Shown here piece after piece: positions 47,666-59,233 of a DNA stretch of 64,000 nucleotides (the first letter of the stretch is position 1; every line of letters begins with the position of its first letter). This stretch comes from Streblospio benedicti (taxonomy: Eukaryota > Annelida > Polychaeta > Spionida > Spionidae). The position numbers and the translations under genes were made by a program. The stretch spans positions 27,471,569 through 27,535,568 of the forward strand of contig CM032664.1 of NCBI GenBank assembly GCA_019095985.1, written 5' to 3'. The notes under the pieces are model-generated. The model was not told the origin of the DNA. It worked only from the letters and a program-made list of their open reading frames with translations, and searched no databases.

Positions 47666-48984
47666 TTCATTCCATCGCATAATTGAGCACGCTGACTGAC
47701 CAATCAGCGTGGGTTATTGGCGGTGATTTTTGCCATGAATGATAGAATGGTTCATTTATTACGATTATCATCACAACAAATCAATATGCATTGTGATCAT
47801 TGCTGTAAATCATAAAATCATTGCCGGATTTTTTTTTTCAATATTAACAAAACTGGACACAATATTGTGTTCAATGCAATAGCTAAGGTGTCAAAACGCA
47901 ATAATATAGATCTAGTGTAACACATATATCATAAACTGTTTAATCTATGATAGACACGTACTTATGATAGAAAATTCAAAGCGATAAAACTCCTTTTCCA
48001 CCGTCTTTGATGAATGTAATGTTCGCAATGTGCAAGCCTTAGAAGACATGGAAGATGTATAGCCCAACGAGGTAGAAAGTAGAATCAACTCATGTGTTTC
48101 CCTTTATCAAGCTTTTGCTTGGTAAAAGCTAATGATGCATTGTATTGTTATAATGAAATATGTATGATTCATATTTTTCAAAGCAGAAAGTCTTAGTTTT
48201 TTAATAATAAATATGAATGAAATGATTCCATGAGTGCAAGTTTGTGAATATTGTTCTCTTATAATGTACAGGAGATTATTCTATTAGTATCAATTTACTT
48301 TAGAACTAGTACACACCTATAGGCTCTGATATTCACGGGTCATTCCCTGATATGCACAACATTGAAAATGTTGAATACACCTCTGGTGCAACACCATGAA
48401 AAAACACGTGTGAAAACAACTATAAACACAAAGATGGATGGGTAGTTTTCTTATTTCAAGAGTGTAAAATTAACATAAGAATAAACACTTTGTTTACAGT
48501 CTATCTAGACAACATCATGACCGAGGTAGAGATGATGGTCAAGCCATCAAGCATGGAGGGGTAAATGAAGAAAACTTTTCAAAAAGACCGCATCATTGAA
48601 TGCCGTAAGTGCTTCATTTTGCCTCCATTTCAAAATATGTTGATCCAATATTGCTTAACATTTCATAAAATTATGTTACTTGGTTAAATCGCTAGTGCAA
48701 ATAATGTCATAAGTACCATGCATAATAAAGAGAGACATGAACAGGTGAAATGTCATATAAACTTTTATGCCACATAAATAGTACTTGCTGAGCCATTTGA
48801 ATATATACATTTTATCTATATGGCTCATTTCTTCATAATTAATCACCATGTTTTTGGGACATCATATAGCCCAATGTTTTGTAATAAATCCCCTTAAAAT
48901 ATAGACCATTTCGGCTTGCTACAGAAACGTTGTCAATCCACTCGTTTTTCTCTCTGTTTTAATTCATTTATATTTTTCTATCTT

Positions 48985-49400
48985 ATTGTTTCGCATATTT
49001 TAGTTCTGTTCGCATTGGACCTGCACAAATTCAAAAGGACGCGCACAAGCTTGAAAACTACGCTGATGATGAGAGGAAATCGTGGAAATGCGTTCAAAGT
49101 TCTCAGAACAATATCAAGCCGAGAATGAAGCGATGAAGCTTGATCTTCAGGCAGGGCCTGCAGGAGATGATCCAGCAGAAAGATGAAGAAATGCGCGCAA
49201 GCACCGCAAGCAATCAGGATATCAAGATTACAAACGAATCTTTGCTGAGCAGAGTCAAATCTCTCACTACTCCTGAAGATAAGGGGGTCTTAGGATACAT
49301 TTTGGTGCCCTAAGTTATTCTTCAGATCATGATAGGGGACCATCTAAGGTTGAAAAAAAATGAGGGTAGACATGTCATACCCGGGCAGCAAGGGTAGAAA
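48985..49400 (+). pseudogene. Decayed coiled-coil exon, unit 1 copy
   Basis: Opens after a tattttag acceptor with VLFALDLHK and, in more than one frame, continues into a charged helical stretch and an ASNQD-ITNESLLSRVKSL segment also seen in unit 2. The reading frame is broken at several places. The parent gene is unknown. Confidence 0.5.
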
Positions 49401-49680
49401 ATCCAAGATGGCCGCCAATATGGCCGCATTTACATGATCTCATCTAACTTTGTTATTTTTAGAAGGTAGGGAGGCTGAAATTGGTATCAAAACATAATTT
49501 TGGGGGTCAAGGAATCACACAGTACAAATTAAAATGTAAAAGATTTAGAGGAAAAGTCCATAATTCAAGATGGCTGCTAATATGACCACCATAATCGTTG
49601 TTTTTTTTTTACAAAAACGGCTTTAACTTTTAAAGTAGGCTACATAGAAATATGAAATTGGTGTCTAAAGATAGGTTTTA

Positions 49681-50432
49681 TTGGAGTCAAGGAATCTTCT
49701 AGTAGTCACAAAATACATACTTTGCAAACCACTTGTTCTTTTTTCCTTTAAGGTGGGACTGGACAGTTTTCTTTTAATATCTAATGATTACCATTGTAAA
49801 AGTTTAAAAGTGTGTAGATGTCAATCAAAAACAAAATTACTTATGTCGCCTCGCTCGTTTGAGATGTATGAGTCAAAACGCGAGGCATGTGGGCAATGTG
49901 AACAGACGATTTACATAGAGTTACTAATACAAGATTTTACTATTAACATTAAAAAACACTGTTCAGAACATGTTTTTAAGCCAATATTTTTGTATCATAT
50001 GGAAAGATCTTATCAAAAGCTTTCAAAAAAGTATAAATTTGATGGAGGTTACCTTCAGATTTAAAAAAAGATATTGAACATTTTTTCGGTCCTAAAAATC
50101 CACAGCATTTGTATATTTTTATTCCATATCAGTCCACGTCAGAAGCTACATCCATCAAGTATATATTATTAGATGTCCGTGATCCATACATACAAGAATA
50201 CAAGCATCAAGCAAGAAGGAAGAATCATGAAGCAATCAACCACAAATCCTCTGCCCCCTTAGGGTCCAGAGATTTAACTAGTCTTTGTCAGCAATACTTG
50301 ACATCATCTATTTCCATACTAAATTTAGAAGACAAAAGATTAATTTTCTATCAACATGGCACTATTTCTGTTTTACAAAACGATAATACTTTTATTCTAG
50401 AATTAGCGCGACTTTTTCTAAATCTGATATGA
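49681..50432 (+). other. Two open frames in unit 1, not recognised
   Basis: Frames of 127 and 107 codons (49681-50064 and 50109-50432) are open here, while the matching part of unit 2 (about 53150-53850) is disrupted. Neither resembles a family I know and neither has splice signals. The loss in the sister unit argues against selection on them. Confidence 0.25.
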
Positions 50433-50779
50433 AATCATAACATTCGGCAGACAAAGATGTGGTTGTAAAAGTGAATTTTAGCCATTTTAGTCTTATCTGA
50501 ATAAAAAAACAGATGCGCATGCTTCAAAATACAATGCAACTTTTAGGAAAATAAAGTACAATCCACTTTTAAATATCTTAAGAAGTGTGTTGATCTTTAC
50601 AATATGTATGCATGCTTGATGCTTGCTCTAGGTGTGTATTCGACCGTAGACCAATACAATTTTGCATCTTGTATCTTGTACTGAGTACTCTTATGATTTC
50701 TTCTTTCACGTGTATTGCAGTTGCTGCAAACCCCTAAAATAGGTTTGGGTTCAGAAATCCTGAGAGGGTTAAATGGTAA

Positions 50780-53700
50780 GGGCTTTCTTCAGATGGGACA
50801 GCAACATTTGGATTTGCAAGCATTTGTTTGTGCATTAAAAGTAAAATGGACTACTTACATGTTGTGTGCATAATAACAAAATAAAAAAGCTCTATGAATT
50901 TCAACACAAGAGTAAAAAAAATGTAGGAATTGACCACGAGATTGGAGTGTCAATCGCAAAATTGAGCATGCTGACGATCAGTTCGCCCGAACGAAGTGAG
51001 GGTAAATCAGACGTCGGCATGCTATTTTGCGATTGACGACAATCAGTGATCATCACCATATCATGACTAAAATCCATTTATTTTAAAATAAATCATATTA
51101 TAACATTCTTATTGCAAGTCAATTTGCCAAAAAAGAGCGTGCGGAGACCACTACTACGGCGCTAGTCTAAACTTTGCTCTCTACACGGGACACGCCTTGC
51201 GACGTCAGCGGCTGTATTGATAATGTGGCGAGTTTAGACTAAGCGCCCATAGTAGTGGTTCCCAGCGCTCTGGCTTTGTTCATTTCCATCGCATAATTGA
51301 GCACGCTGACTGACCAATCAGCGTGGGTTATTGGCGGTCTTTTTGCAATGAATGATAGAATGGTTCATTATTACGATCATCATCACAACAAATCAAAATG
51401 CATTGTGATCATTGCTGTAAATCATAAAATCATTGCCGGATTTTTTTTTCAATATTAACAAAACTGGACAATATTGTGTTCAATGCAATAGCTAAAGTGT
51501 CAAAACGCAATAATATAGATCTAGTGTAACACATATATCATAAACTGTTTAATCTATGATAGACACGTACTTATGATAGAAAATTCAAAGGATAAAACTC
51601 CTTTTCCACCGTCTTTGATGAATGTAATATTCGCAATGTGTAAGCCTTAGAGACATGGAAGATGTATGGCCCAACGAGGGGTAAAAGTAGAATCAACTCA
51701 TTTGTTTCCCTTTTATCAAGCTTTTTGCTTGGTAAAAGCTAATGATGCATTGTATTGTTATAATGAAATATGTATGATTCATATTTTTCAAAGCAGAAAG
51801 TCTTAGTTTTTTAATAATAAATACGAATGAAATGATTCCATGAGAGCAAGTTTGTGAATATTGTTCTCTTATAATGTACAGGAGATTATTCTATTAGTAT
51901 CAATTTACTTTAGAACTAGTACACACCTATAGGCTCTGATATTCACGGGTCATTCCCTGATATGCACAACATTGAAAATGTTGAATACACCTCTGGTGCA
52001 ACACCATGAAAAAACACGCGTGAAAACAACTATAAACACAAAGATGGATGGGTAGTTTTTCTTATTTCAAGAGTGTAAAATTAACATAAAAATAAACACT
52101 TTGTTTACAGTCTGTCTAGACAACATCATGACCGAGGTAGAGATGATGGTCAAGCCATCAAGCATGGAGGGGTAAATGAAGAAAACTTTTCAAAAAGACC
52201 GCATCATTGAATGCCGTAAGTGCTTCATTTGCCTCCATTTCAAAAATATGTTGATCCAATATTGCTTAACATTTCATAAAATTATGTTACTTGGTTAATC
52301 GCTAGTGCAAATAATGACAAAGTAATGCAAGTAATGTGCAAATAATGACATTGTCATGGCTGCAATATTGCACCATGCTGGGACATCATTAACAGAGTGC
52401 AATAAACCCCAAATATAGACCATTTAGCTTGGAAACGTTGACACAATAACTTATCGTTTCGCATATTTTAGTTCTGTTCGCATTGGACCTGCACAAATCT
52501 CAAAAGGACTCGTACAAGCTTGAAAACTACGCGATGAGAGAGGAAATCGCGGAAATGCGTTCAAAGTTCTCAGAACAACATCAAGCCGAGAATGAAGCGA
52601 TGAAGCTTGAAATCTAGGCAGGGCCTGCAGGAGATGATCCAGCAGAAAGAAGAAATGCGCGCAAGCACCGCAAGCAATCAGGATACCAAGATTACAAACG
52701 AATCTTTGCTGAGCAGAGTCAAATCTCTCACTACTCCTGAAGATAAGGGGGTCTTAGCATACATTTTTGGTGCCCTAAGTTACTCTTCAGATTATGATAG
52801 GGGACCATCTAAGGTTGAAAACAAAATGAGGGTAGACATGTCATACCCGGGCAGCAAGGTAGAAAATCCAAGATGGCCGCCAATATGGCCACATTTACAT
52901 AATCTCATCTAACTTTGTTATTTTAGAAGGTAGGAGGCTGAAATTGGTGTCAAAACATAAGTTTTTGGGGTCAAGGAATCACACAGTACAAATTAAAATG
53001 TAAAAGATTTAGAGGAAAAGTCAATAATTCAAGATGGCTGCTAATATGACCACCAAAATCGTTGTCTTTTTTTTTTACAAAAACGGCTTTAACTTTTAAA
53101 GTAGGCTACATAGAAATATGAAATTGGTGTCTAAAGATAGGTTTGTGGAGTCAAGGAATCTTCTAGTAGTCACAAAATACACATACTTTACAAACCACTT
53201 GTTCTTTTTTTCCTTTAAGGTGGGACTGGACAGTTTTTCTTTTAATATCTAATGATTACCATTGTAAAGTTTAAAGTGTGTAGATGTCAATCAAAAAACA
53301 AAATTACTTATGTCGCCTCGCTCGTTTGAGAGGTATGAGTCAAAGCACGAGGCATGTGTGGCATGTGTGAACAGACTACTATGAACATTAGGAATACTGC
53401 TCGAACATGTTTTTAAGCCAATATTTTTGTATCATATGGAAAGATCTTATCAAAAGCTTTTTTAAAAAGTATAAATTTGATGGAGGTTACCTTCCATTTT
53501 AAAAAAGATATTGAACATTTTAGGTCCTATATCAGTCCACGTCAAGCTACATCCATCAAGTATGTATTATGAGATGTCCACGCAAGGATCCATACATACA
53601 AAGAATACAAGCATCAAGCAAGAAGCAAGAATCATGAAGCAATCAACCACAAATCCGCTGCCCCTTGGGTCCAGATTTAACTAGTCTTTGTCAGCAATAC

Positions 53701-54200
53701 TTGACATCATCTATTTCCATACCAAATTTAGAAGACAAAGATTATTTTTCTATCAACATGGCACTATTTCTGTTTACAAAACGTAGATAATACTTTTTCT
53801 AGAATTAGCGCGGCTTATCTAAATCTGGATATGAAATAATAACATTCGGCAGACAAAGATGTGATTGTAAAAGTGTACACGAATTTTAGCCATTTTAGTC
53901 TTATCTGAATAAAAACAGATCACGCATGCTTCCAAAATACAGTGCAACTTTTAGGAAAATAAAGTACAATCCACTTTTAGATATCTTAAGAAGTGTGTTG
54001 ATCTTTAGAATATGTGTGCATGCTTGTATGCTTGCTCTAAATTAATAGTGTATCTGACCGTAGACCAATACAATTCTTGTATCTTGTATCTTGTACTAAG
54101 TACTCTTATGGATTTCTTCTTTCACGTGTATTGCATTTGCTGCAAACCCCCTAAAATACCAGTTTGGCTATTACGAGTTCAGAAATCACCAAGAGGGGTT
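50780..54200. repeat. Tandem duplication, unit 2
   Basis: Full-length partner of 47178-50770 in the same orientation, shorter because of several deletions in its second half. It ends near GTTCAGAAATCACCAAGAGG. Confidence 0.9.
52472..52912 (+). pseudogene. Decayed coiled-coil exon, unit 2 copy
   Basis: After a tattttag acceptor the frame reads VLFALDLHKSQKDSYKLENY, then an EEIAEMRSKFSEQ-type heptad region, for about 47 residues. The helix continues in another frame at 52607-52912 (GLQEMIQQKEEMRAS, ITNESLLSRVKSL). One break separates the two parts. After the coil the sequence runs into a CCAAGATGGCCGCCAATATGG repeat that recurs with changes about 180 bases on. The protein family is unknown. 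Confidence 0.5.
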
Positions 54201-55094
54201 GGCAGCCCTGCTTGATCATCACTAATATTTATGCCAAGAATATAACTGTCACCAAACGAATTTTTGTTTTTAGATTTTCTTTCTATGCTATTATTTGTAT
54301 CAAAGTTCAAAAGTTATTCATTCTACTTTTGGCTATACATGTAACTGATGAGGATTCTAGTGAATCAAAAATATATTTATAAGAAACTGTACAAAATTTT
54401 AAAAATTCAGTACAAACTTAAGAAATACAAATGTATTACCAAATAACACACTATATTACCGTATCAATGTAATAGTTGATGAATACTATTTAAAGGAAAT
54501 AGCACGAAAGAATATACAAAATTCTAAAGTTGAGGCAATGTGCTAACATACCAGATAAACTATATATTGAACGTTCAAAAGTATAATTTCGAATGTTATT
54601 TTAAGCTTTTCAGCTCCAAACAGCTGTAATCATAACAAGTTTATACAATTCATGAGTAATTTAGAAATGGAATGGAAATTTGCAAAAGTACTTTCATACT
54701 TAATTTACTCACATGTATATTATGACTGATTATAGGCTCTTCGGAGCTGAAAAGGTTAGATAAAATTCTAAATGACACTTTTGGACTTGTTTACATATTT
54801 TGATACAAAGGATAGCATGGAAAGAAAACCTCAGAACAAAAATTCGGCCATATGCAATATTTAATATTGACAAAATTACTAATATAGAAATCAAGTCCAG
54901 TTCCCACTTCACACTCAAATTGTGGTTTAGCGGGTGTTTTCAACTTAAATGTTACTTCTTTTCGAACTCTACACTTTTTGCATCTTTTCAAATTTCCCGC
55001 TTCCCATTTAATTTTAAAGAAAATTTCGCATTTCACACTTAATTTTCACTGGCAGATCCAGGTCTTTGGAAAACGGGTATCACCCCCCCCCCCC
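54201..55094. other. Intergenic stretch
   Basis: AT-rich, no supported gene. Lines near 54260-54330 and, inverted, near 54780-54870 share TTTTCTTTCTATGCTAT-like text and TTTTGTTTTTAGATT-like text, so a diverged inverted repeat of several hundred bases may be present. One GGCAGATCCAGG terminus is at 55051-55063. Confidence 0.4.
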
Positions 55095-56095
55095 CCCACC
55101 CACAATCCTTAGCTTCTCACTGTGCTGTCCGTTAAACCCACACTCAATTTCTGGCATTGGAAAACTTGCCCTGAATTACATTACACAAACTGCCCATTCC
55201 GTCACCCCCACACTCAGCAGTGCCCACAGCCAGCAGGACTTTACTTGGTACACGGACAAAAGCTTTCTTCAGATCGACAAACGCAAGATAGAGTGGTTTC
55301 TTGGCACTTGGCCCAAAGTGGAGATGGCGTCAGTCGTGCCTTGATCCGGGACAAATCCGAACTGCATCGCATCAATGTCGACCAGAGAACGGATGAAAGA
55401 GTGTATCACCCTCTCGAGCAACTTCATTACTTGGTCAATGAGCTTGAGTCCATGGTAGTTGCCACGGTCAAGAGCTTCTCCCTTTCATTTGTAGAGATTC
55501 AGGATGAAACCCTCCTCTTGATCCCTAGGAATTGAGCTGTAACAAAAACGAAAGCTTCAGCCAGCTCCCTTATCAGTGCCACGCCCTCCTCCCCTTAGCT
55601 TTTAGCATTTCTGCCACGATGCCATAAGGACCAGCAGCTCTACAATATTTCATCTTCCTGAGAGCCTTGCGAATTCGTTCTACAGTAATTGAAAAAGGTG
55701 GGCCCACTTACTGGGGGGGGGGGGGGGCACGGGGAGCAAATCACAAGGCCAACTCAACATTGAGCAATTTTGCATGGTGCTAAACTCATGCTTTCATCTT
55801 TCCTTTATCACTGAGTGAGAGTTCTCTTAAAAACGAGTCTCGTTGGGAGAGATAACAAGGAACACTTCCTTCTCACCTTCCAACTTAGCACCCCAAACAA
55901 CCTGTTATGCCTTATGCTTTGCTTCAGTTTGCTTTGCTTCAGTATATCGATATTGGCTTCATCTGACTTGCCAGCTTTGACCAGGGCCTTAAAAGTTTTG
56001 AATTGAGCTTTCTTCTCATTGACAGCATCAAGCACTCTGACGTCCCACTACCAGGTCTCAGACTTCCAGCTTTTAGAGAGACACCACCCTTCTGA
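55095..56095 (-). mobile_element. LINE (non-LTR retrotransposon) fragment
   Basis: On the minus strand, pieces of a reverse transcriptase appear in order: DAVNEKKAQFKTFKALVKAG (about 56035-55976), VERIRKALRKMKYCRAAGP-like (about 55680-55620), LKLIDQVMKLLERVI and DIDAMQFGFVP (about 55460-55350), then FVDLKKAF (motif A, with its aspartate) near 55275 and IQGKFSNAR. The frame changes several times, and the catalytic YxDD part lies beyond the preserved end, so it cannot encode a working enzyme. Confidence 0.8.
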
Positions 56096-57500
56096 ATACA
56101 AGATTATTGAAACTGAGTTGTGCTGTGCACGTTAATGGTCAAGACAATATCTTAGTAACTTACTAAACGCAATGGATAGTGTTGATTTAAACAAAGTGAA
56201 TGTTGTAACTGTCATGTTCTATAGAAAGGGGGAAGATGCAGGCAATCAAGATTGATGAAGCCATAGTAATAATTAAATGAAGTTGTTGTAATTTTTGTCT
56301 TATTACAGTTGATAATTTTGACATGACAACAATGTGTGTGTTGAATCTTCGACAGTGTTACAAATAACATTAAAAGTGGGAGATGGCTTAAATAAGTGGA
56401 AGATGGGAGAGCGTCAAGAACAATTTTCGGGGGACGGGAGGACAGGGCAAAACATTGGGAGATGGGAGATTGGCAACACTTGTAACACCCCTCCCCCCAA
56501 AAAAAAGAAGGTGGGTGTGTCACCAGGGGGGAAGGGGGCGGGGCATGTGCCCAACCTATGATTCTAAAGCAAACTTCCCACCTCCCACTTATTTTAAAAC
56601 CATTTCACACTTCGCACAAAGGTCATTAACATCCTCATTACTACCAAGCTTGACCATGCAAAACTCATTTGTAACTCACTTAATTACCTGCTACTCACTA
56701 GACTTTGATTGCCACTGCAAACTCAGCTCAGAGCTGCAGCAAAAATACGCAAACACAACAAATATGATCCAATGATGTAACATATGCATCTAATCTAAAA
56801 ACCTATTGGTATCCTTTTCACACTATATCTTTTTCAACTCCCTGGGAAGCATATAGTATGTCGTGACCGTAGCGCAGTCGTGCGTATCAATCAACATTAG
56901 CATTCACTTCCCTGATCTGAAGTTTTTTAATGTGTAGGTGCCACGGAGCAGTGGGCAACTGTTTAGGGATTGGTTTGCTCAACACCCACCTTCATACCCA
57001 ACTCTCAAAATATCGTTTTGAAGACAACCGACTTATACATACACATACGGATTTACATACGTCTGCTTTACATACATATTATCTTCTCCAATGCAAGTTC
57101 ATACATTAATTAACATGTGCATTTTTAAATGATTCATTGGATTCGATTTTAATGTGCTATGCACGATACCTTTACTAATTCACGAGAGACACAACTGCCA
57201 ATTTAATAGTCGATCAGTGCTGTGGCCTATACTTTAGTTCCAATAACTATCTATATTCCAGCTGAAAAGCATCTCAACATATCATGATGCATAAAGATGG
57301 CAATGGTGATAATGGCAGTGAAAATTTATTGCCTCTCTACTCAGACCCTGATCGCATATGATATAAGGTAAATCTTTATGCATTGGTATCACCTTTAAGA
57401 TCTTTCGCCTTAGAAAATATAGCTATAAAAGTCTATCTTAATTAACTTTAAGATGAAAATGCTGATTTGTTCTTTCAGTGTTGTGGACCAAACTCCGATC
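56096..57500. other. Intergenic stretch
   Basis: No supported gene. A GGGAGATGGGAGATTGG-type line is at 56395-56475, followed by C and G runs. I see no promoter or RNA gene here before the TATA box at 57536. Confidence 0.4.
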
Positions 57501-57535
57501 AGAGATCATCCGATAGAAGTTTATGTGAAACTTCT

Positions 57536-57543
57536 TATAAAAG
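57536..57543 (+). promoter_or_regulatory. TATA box of the four-exon secreted-protein gene
   Basis: TATAAAAG, with a transcription start expected near 57566 and a non-coding exon ending at a gtgagt donor after 57619. The next acceptor with an ATG in strong Kozak context is at 59225. The link between this exon and the coding exons is inference from position. Confidence 0.55.
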
Positions 57544-57972
57544 GAGAGGGCGATAGTGCACTGTCATTCACGCTCCTGGATACTTCATCGCGAATTGACC
57601 AATCTCGGTTCTAATAAACGTGAGTAGTTATTTTCTTACATTTTTGTGGTTGTTGTATGTAATAAGATACACAGGAATTTTTCTTGAGAAAAAGATGTTT
57701 TCATATTTTCACGAGCAAGTCTTTGGATCGTAGTAATTAACAGTGTCTCGGGCAAATGAAGTGTTCTGTTTGAAAATAGAATCATTGCAGAGCAATCAAA
57801 GTGCATATGTGTATATTTTGAAAATACTTCAGCATATTGATAGAATAATAAGCACGAAATAGATAAGGCTGGTGCATGTCTTAGACAAGTCTGGTGTCAT
57901 TTTGTAATCATCTATCACAAGCAGGAGTTTAGATACTATAGATAGATTACTTATTAGTGTACAGGAGACAAC

Positions 57973-58240
57973 ATGGAACTCTCATTTAAGCCTATAAGTT
58001 TATGCAAGGGAAGTAAAGATTTCCCCCCTCTACTCAAGATAGACAGTGAGCAGAGAGTAGTGCGAGGGCATGACCTTAAAGTGTGCAAACAAAGGTGTCA
58101 CACAAACATCAGACAAGATTTTTTTGCACTCAGAGTTACTGATCTCAGACCTTTCAGCTGATGTTGCATTGTCCCATACTGTGAAAACGCTTTAAAATAG
58201 GCTAGATAAATTCATGTGGGTAAAAGTACTTACTAATTTT
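57973..58240 (+). mobile_element. LINE 3' end fragment
   Basis: The frame carries RGHDLKVCKQRCHTNIRQDF and FALRVTDL, followed in another frame by a DVALSHTVKT-like line and NRLDKFM. This is the usual C-terminal end of a CR1/Jockey-type LINE reverse transcriptase protein. It is 5'-truncated and broken, and lies in the first intron of the gene starting at 57.5 kb. Confidence 0.65.
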
Positions 58241-58289
58241 AATTCTGTATGTCAAGTTGATTCTAAATAAGTGGTACACAGCAGTGGGT

Positions 58290-58992
58290 CTTATTATTCA
58301 ATCACTTCAATTTATTACCTGCTTTTATTTCCAAATGCACTCTAAAATCTAAATATTAGATACAATTGTTGATCGATTTCGAGCCCTACAGGACCGACGC
58401 ACCACGCCGTAACCCGGGGTCCGTATGATACCCCGGGGTGCCGTGAAATGCAAACCCCGGCATGTCGTAATGCACCGTTTCTCCCGTGATATCCCTGAGT
58501 AAATCGTGACATAGCAACTATACACATGATCGCTGTATTTTAAGTACAATTATAAACACAATATTGTACTCTCTATTTGATTTGATATGATTTGATATTC
58601 TTCAGGAACTATGTTCAGGAACTATGCACCCAATCGCAGTTTTGCGTTCATTTACGGGTGATTTTGACTGTTCTGGTGCAATGTTAATAATACAAATTAA
58701 TCACCACAGCTTGCCGGGATGTTGAAAACAAATAATTAGCTCAAAAATGATTTTTGTTTATTATTTTCATGGGACGGGGTATCACGGTAACCCGGGTTAC
58801 GGCGTGGAGCATAAGTCTGGTTCCCTTTCAAAAATATATATATAAAATTAATATGTCATATGATGTTTATTTTTTAAAAGGAACCTGTAGTGTTCGAAAT
58901 CGATAAAGAAAGTATTCAATATTTAGATTTTAGAGTGTATTTGGAAATAAAAGCCGGTAGGCTAATAAATTGAAGTGATTGAATAATGAATT
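58290..58992. mobile_element. Foldback DNA element with terminal inverted repeats of about 105 bases
   Basis: Left terminus TTATTATTCAATCACTTCAA (58290 on) and right terminus, reverse-complemented, TCATTATTCAATCACTTCAA, continue pairing through TTTATTTCCAAAT and CTAAAATCTAAATATT. An inner inverted pair (GACGCACCACGCCGTAACCC near 58397 and GGGTTACGGCGTGGAGC near 58795) is GC-rich. It has no transposase frame and lies in an intron. Confidence 0.8.
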
Positions 58993-59233
58993 TTAATTCC
59001 AATAACCCTACTATATCACGTCCAATTTGATGTTTTATTGTGTTTAAGATTGTAAAGTATGTGTTACTGAAAATTGTAAATGACAGTACTACTACATGCT
59101 AACCGCAGCTTGTTGTATCATACATAACAAACATTTATGTATAATGCAAATCAATTGATTCAGCCGTTTAAAAAAACAAACTCCGTTTACCGCACTCAAT
59201 TTGTGTTGCTGTTGTATGTTTCAGAATCGTACC

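Larger units (their letters stand above)
47178..50770. repeat. Tandem duplication, unit 1
   Basis: From GGGCTTTCTTCAGATGGGAC to a GTTCAGAAATC line near 50749, this unit aligns with 50780-54200. It holds foldback elements (47325-47460, 47518-47665), a decayed coiled-coil exon (about 48985-49400) and open frames at 49681-50432. A segment near 48720-48900 is different in unit 2. Many differences are one-base indels. Confidence 0.9.
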
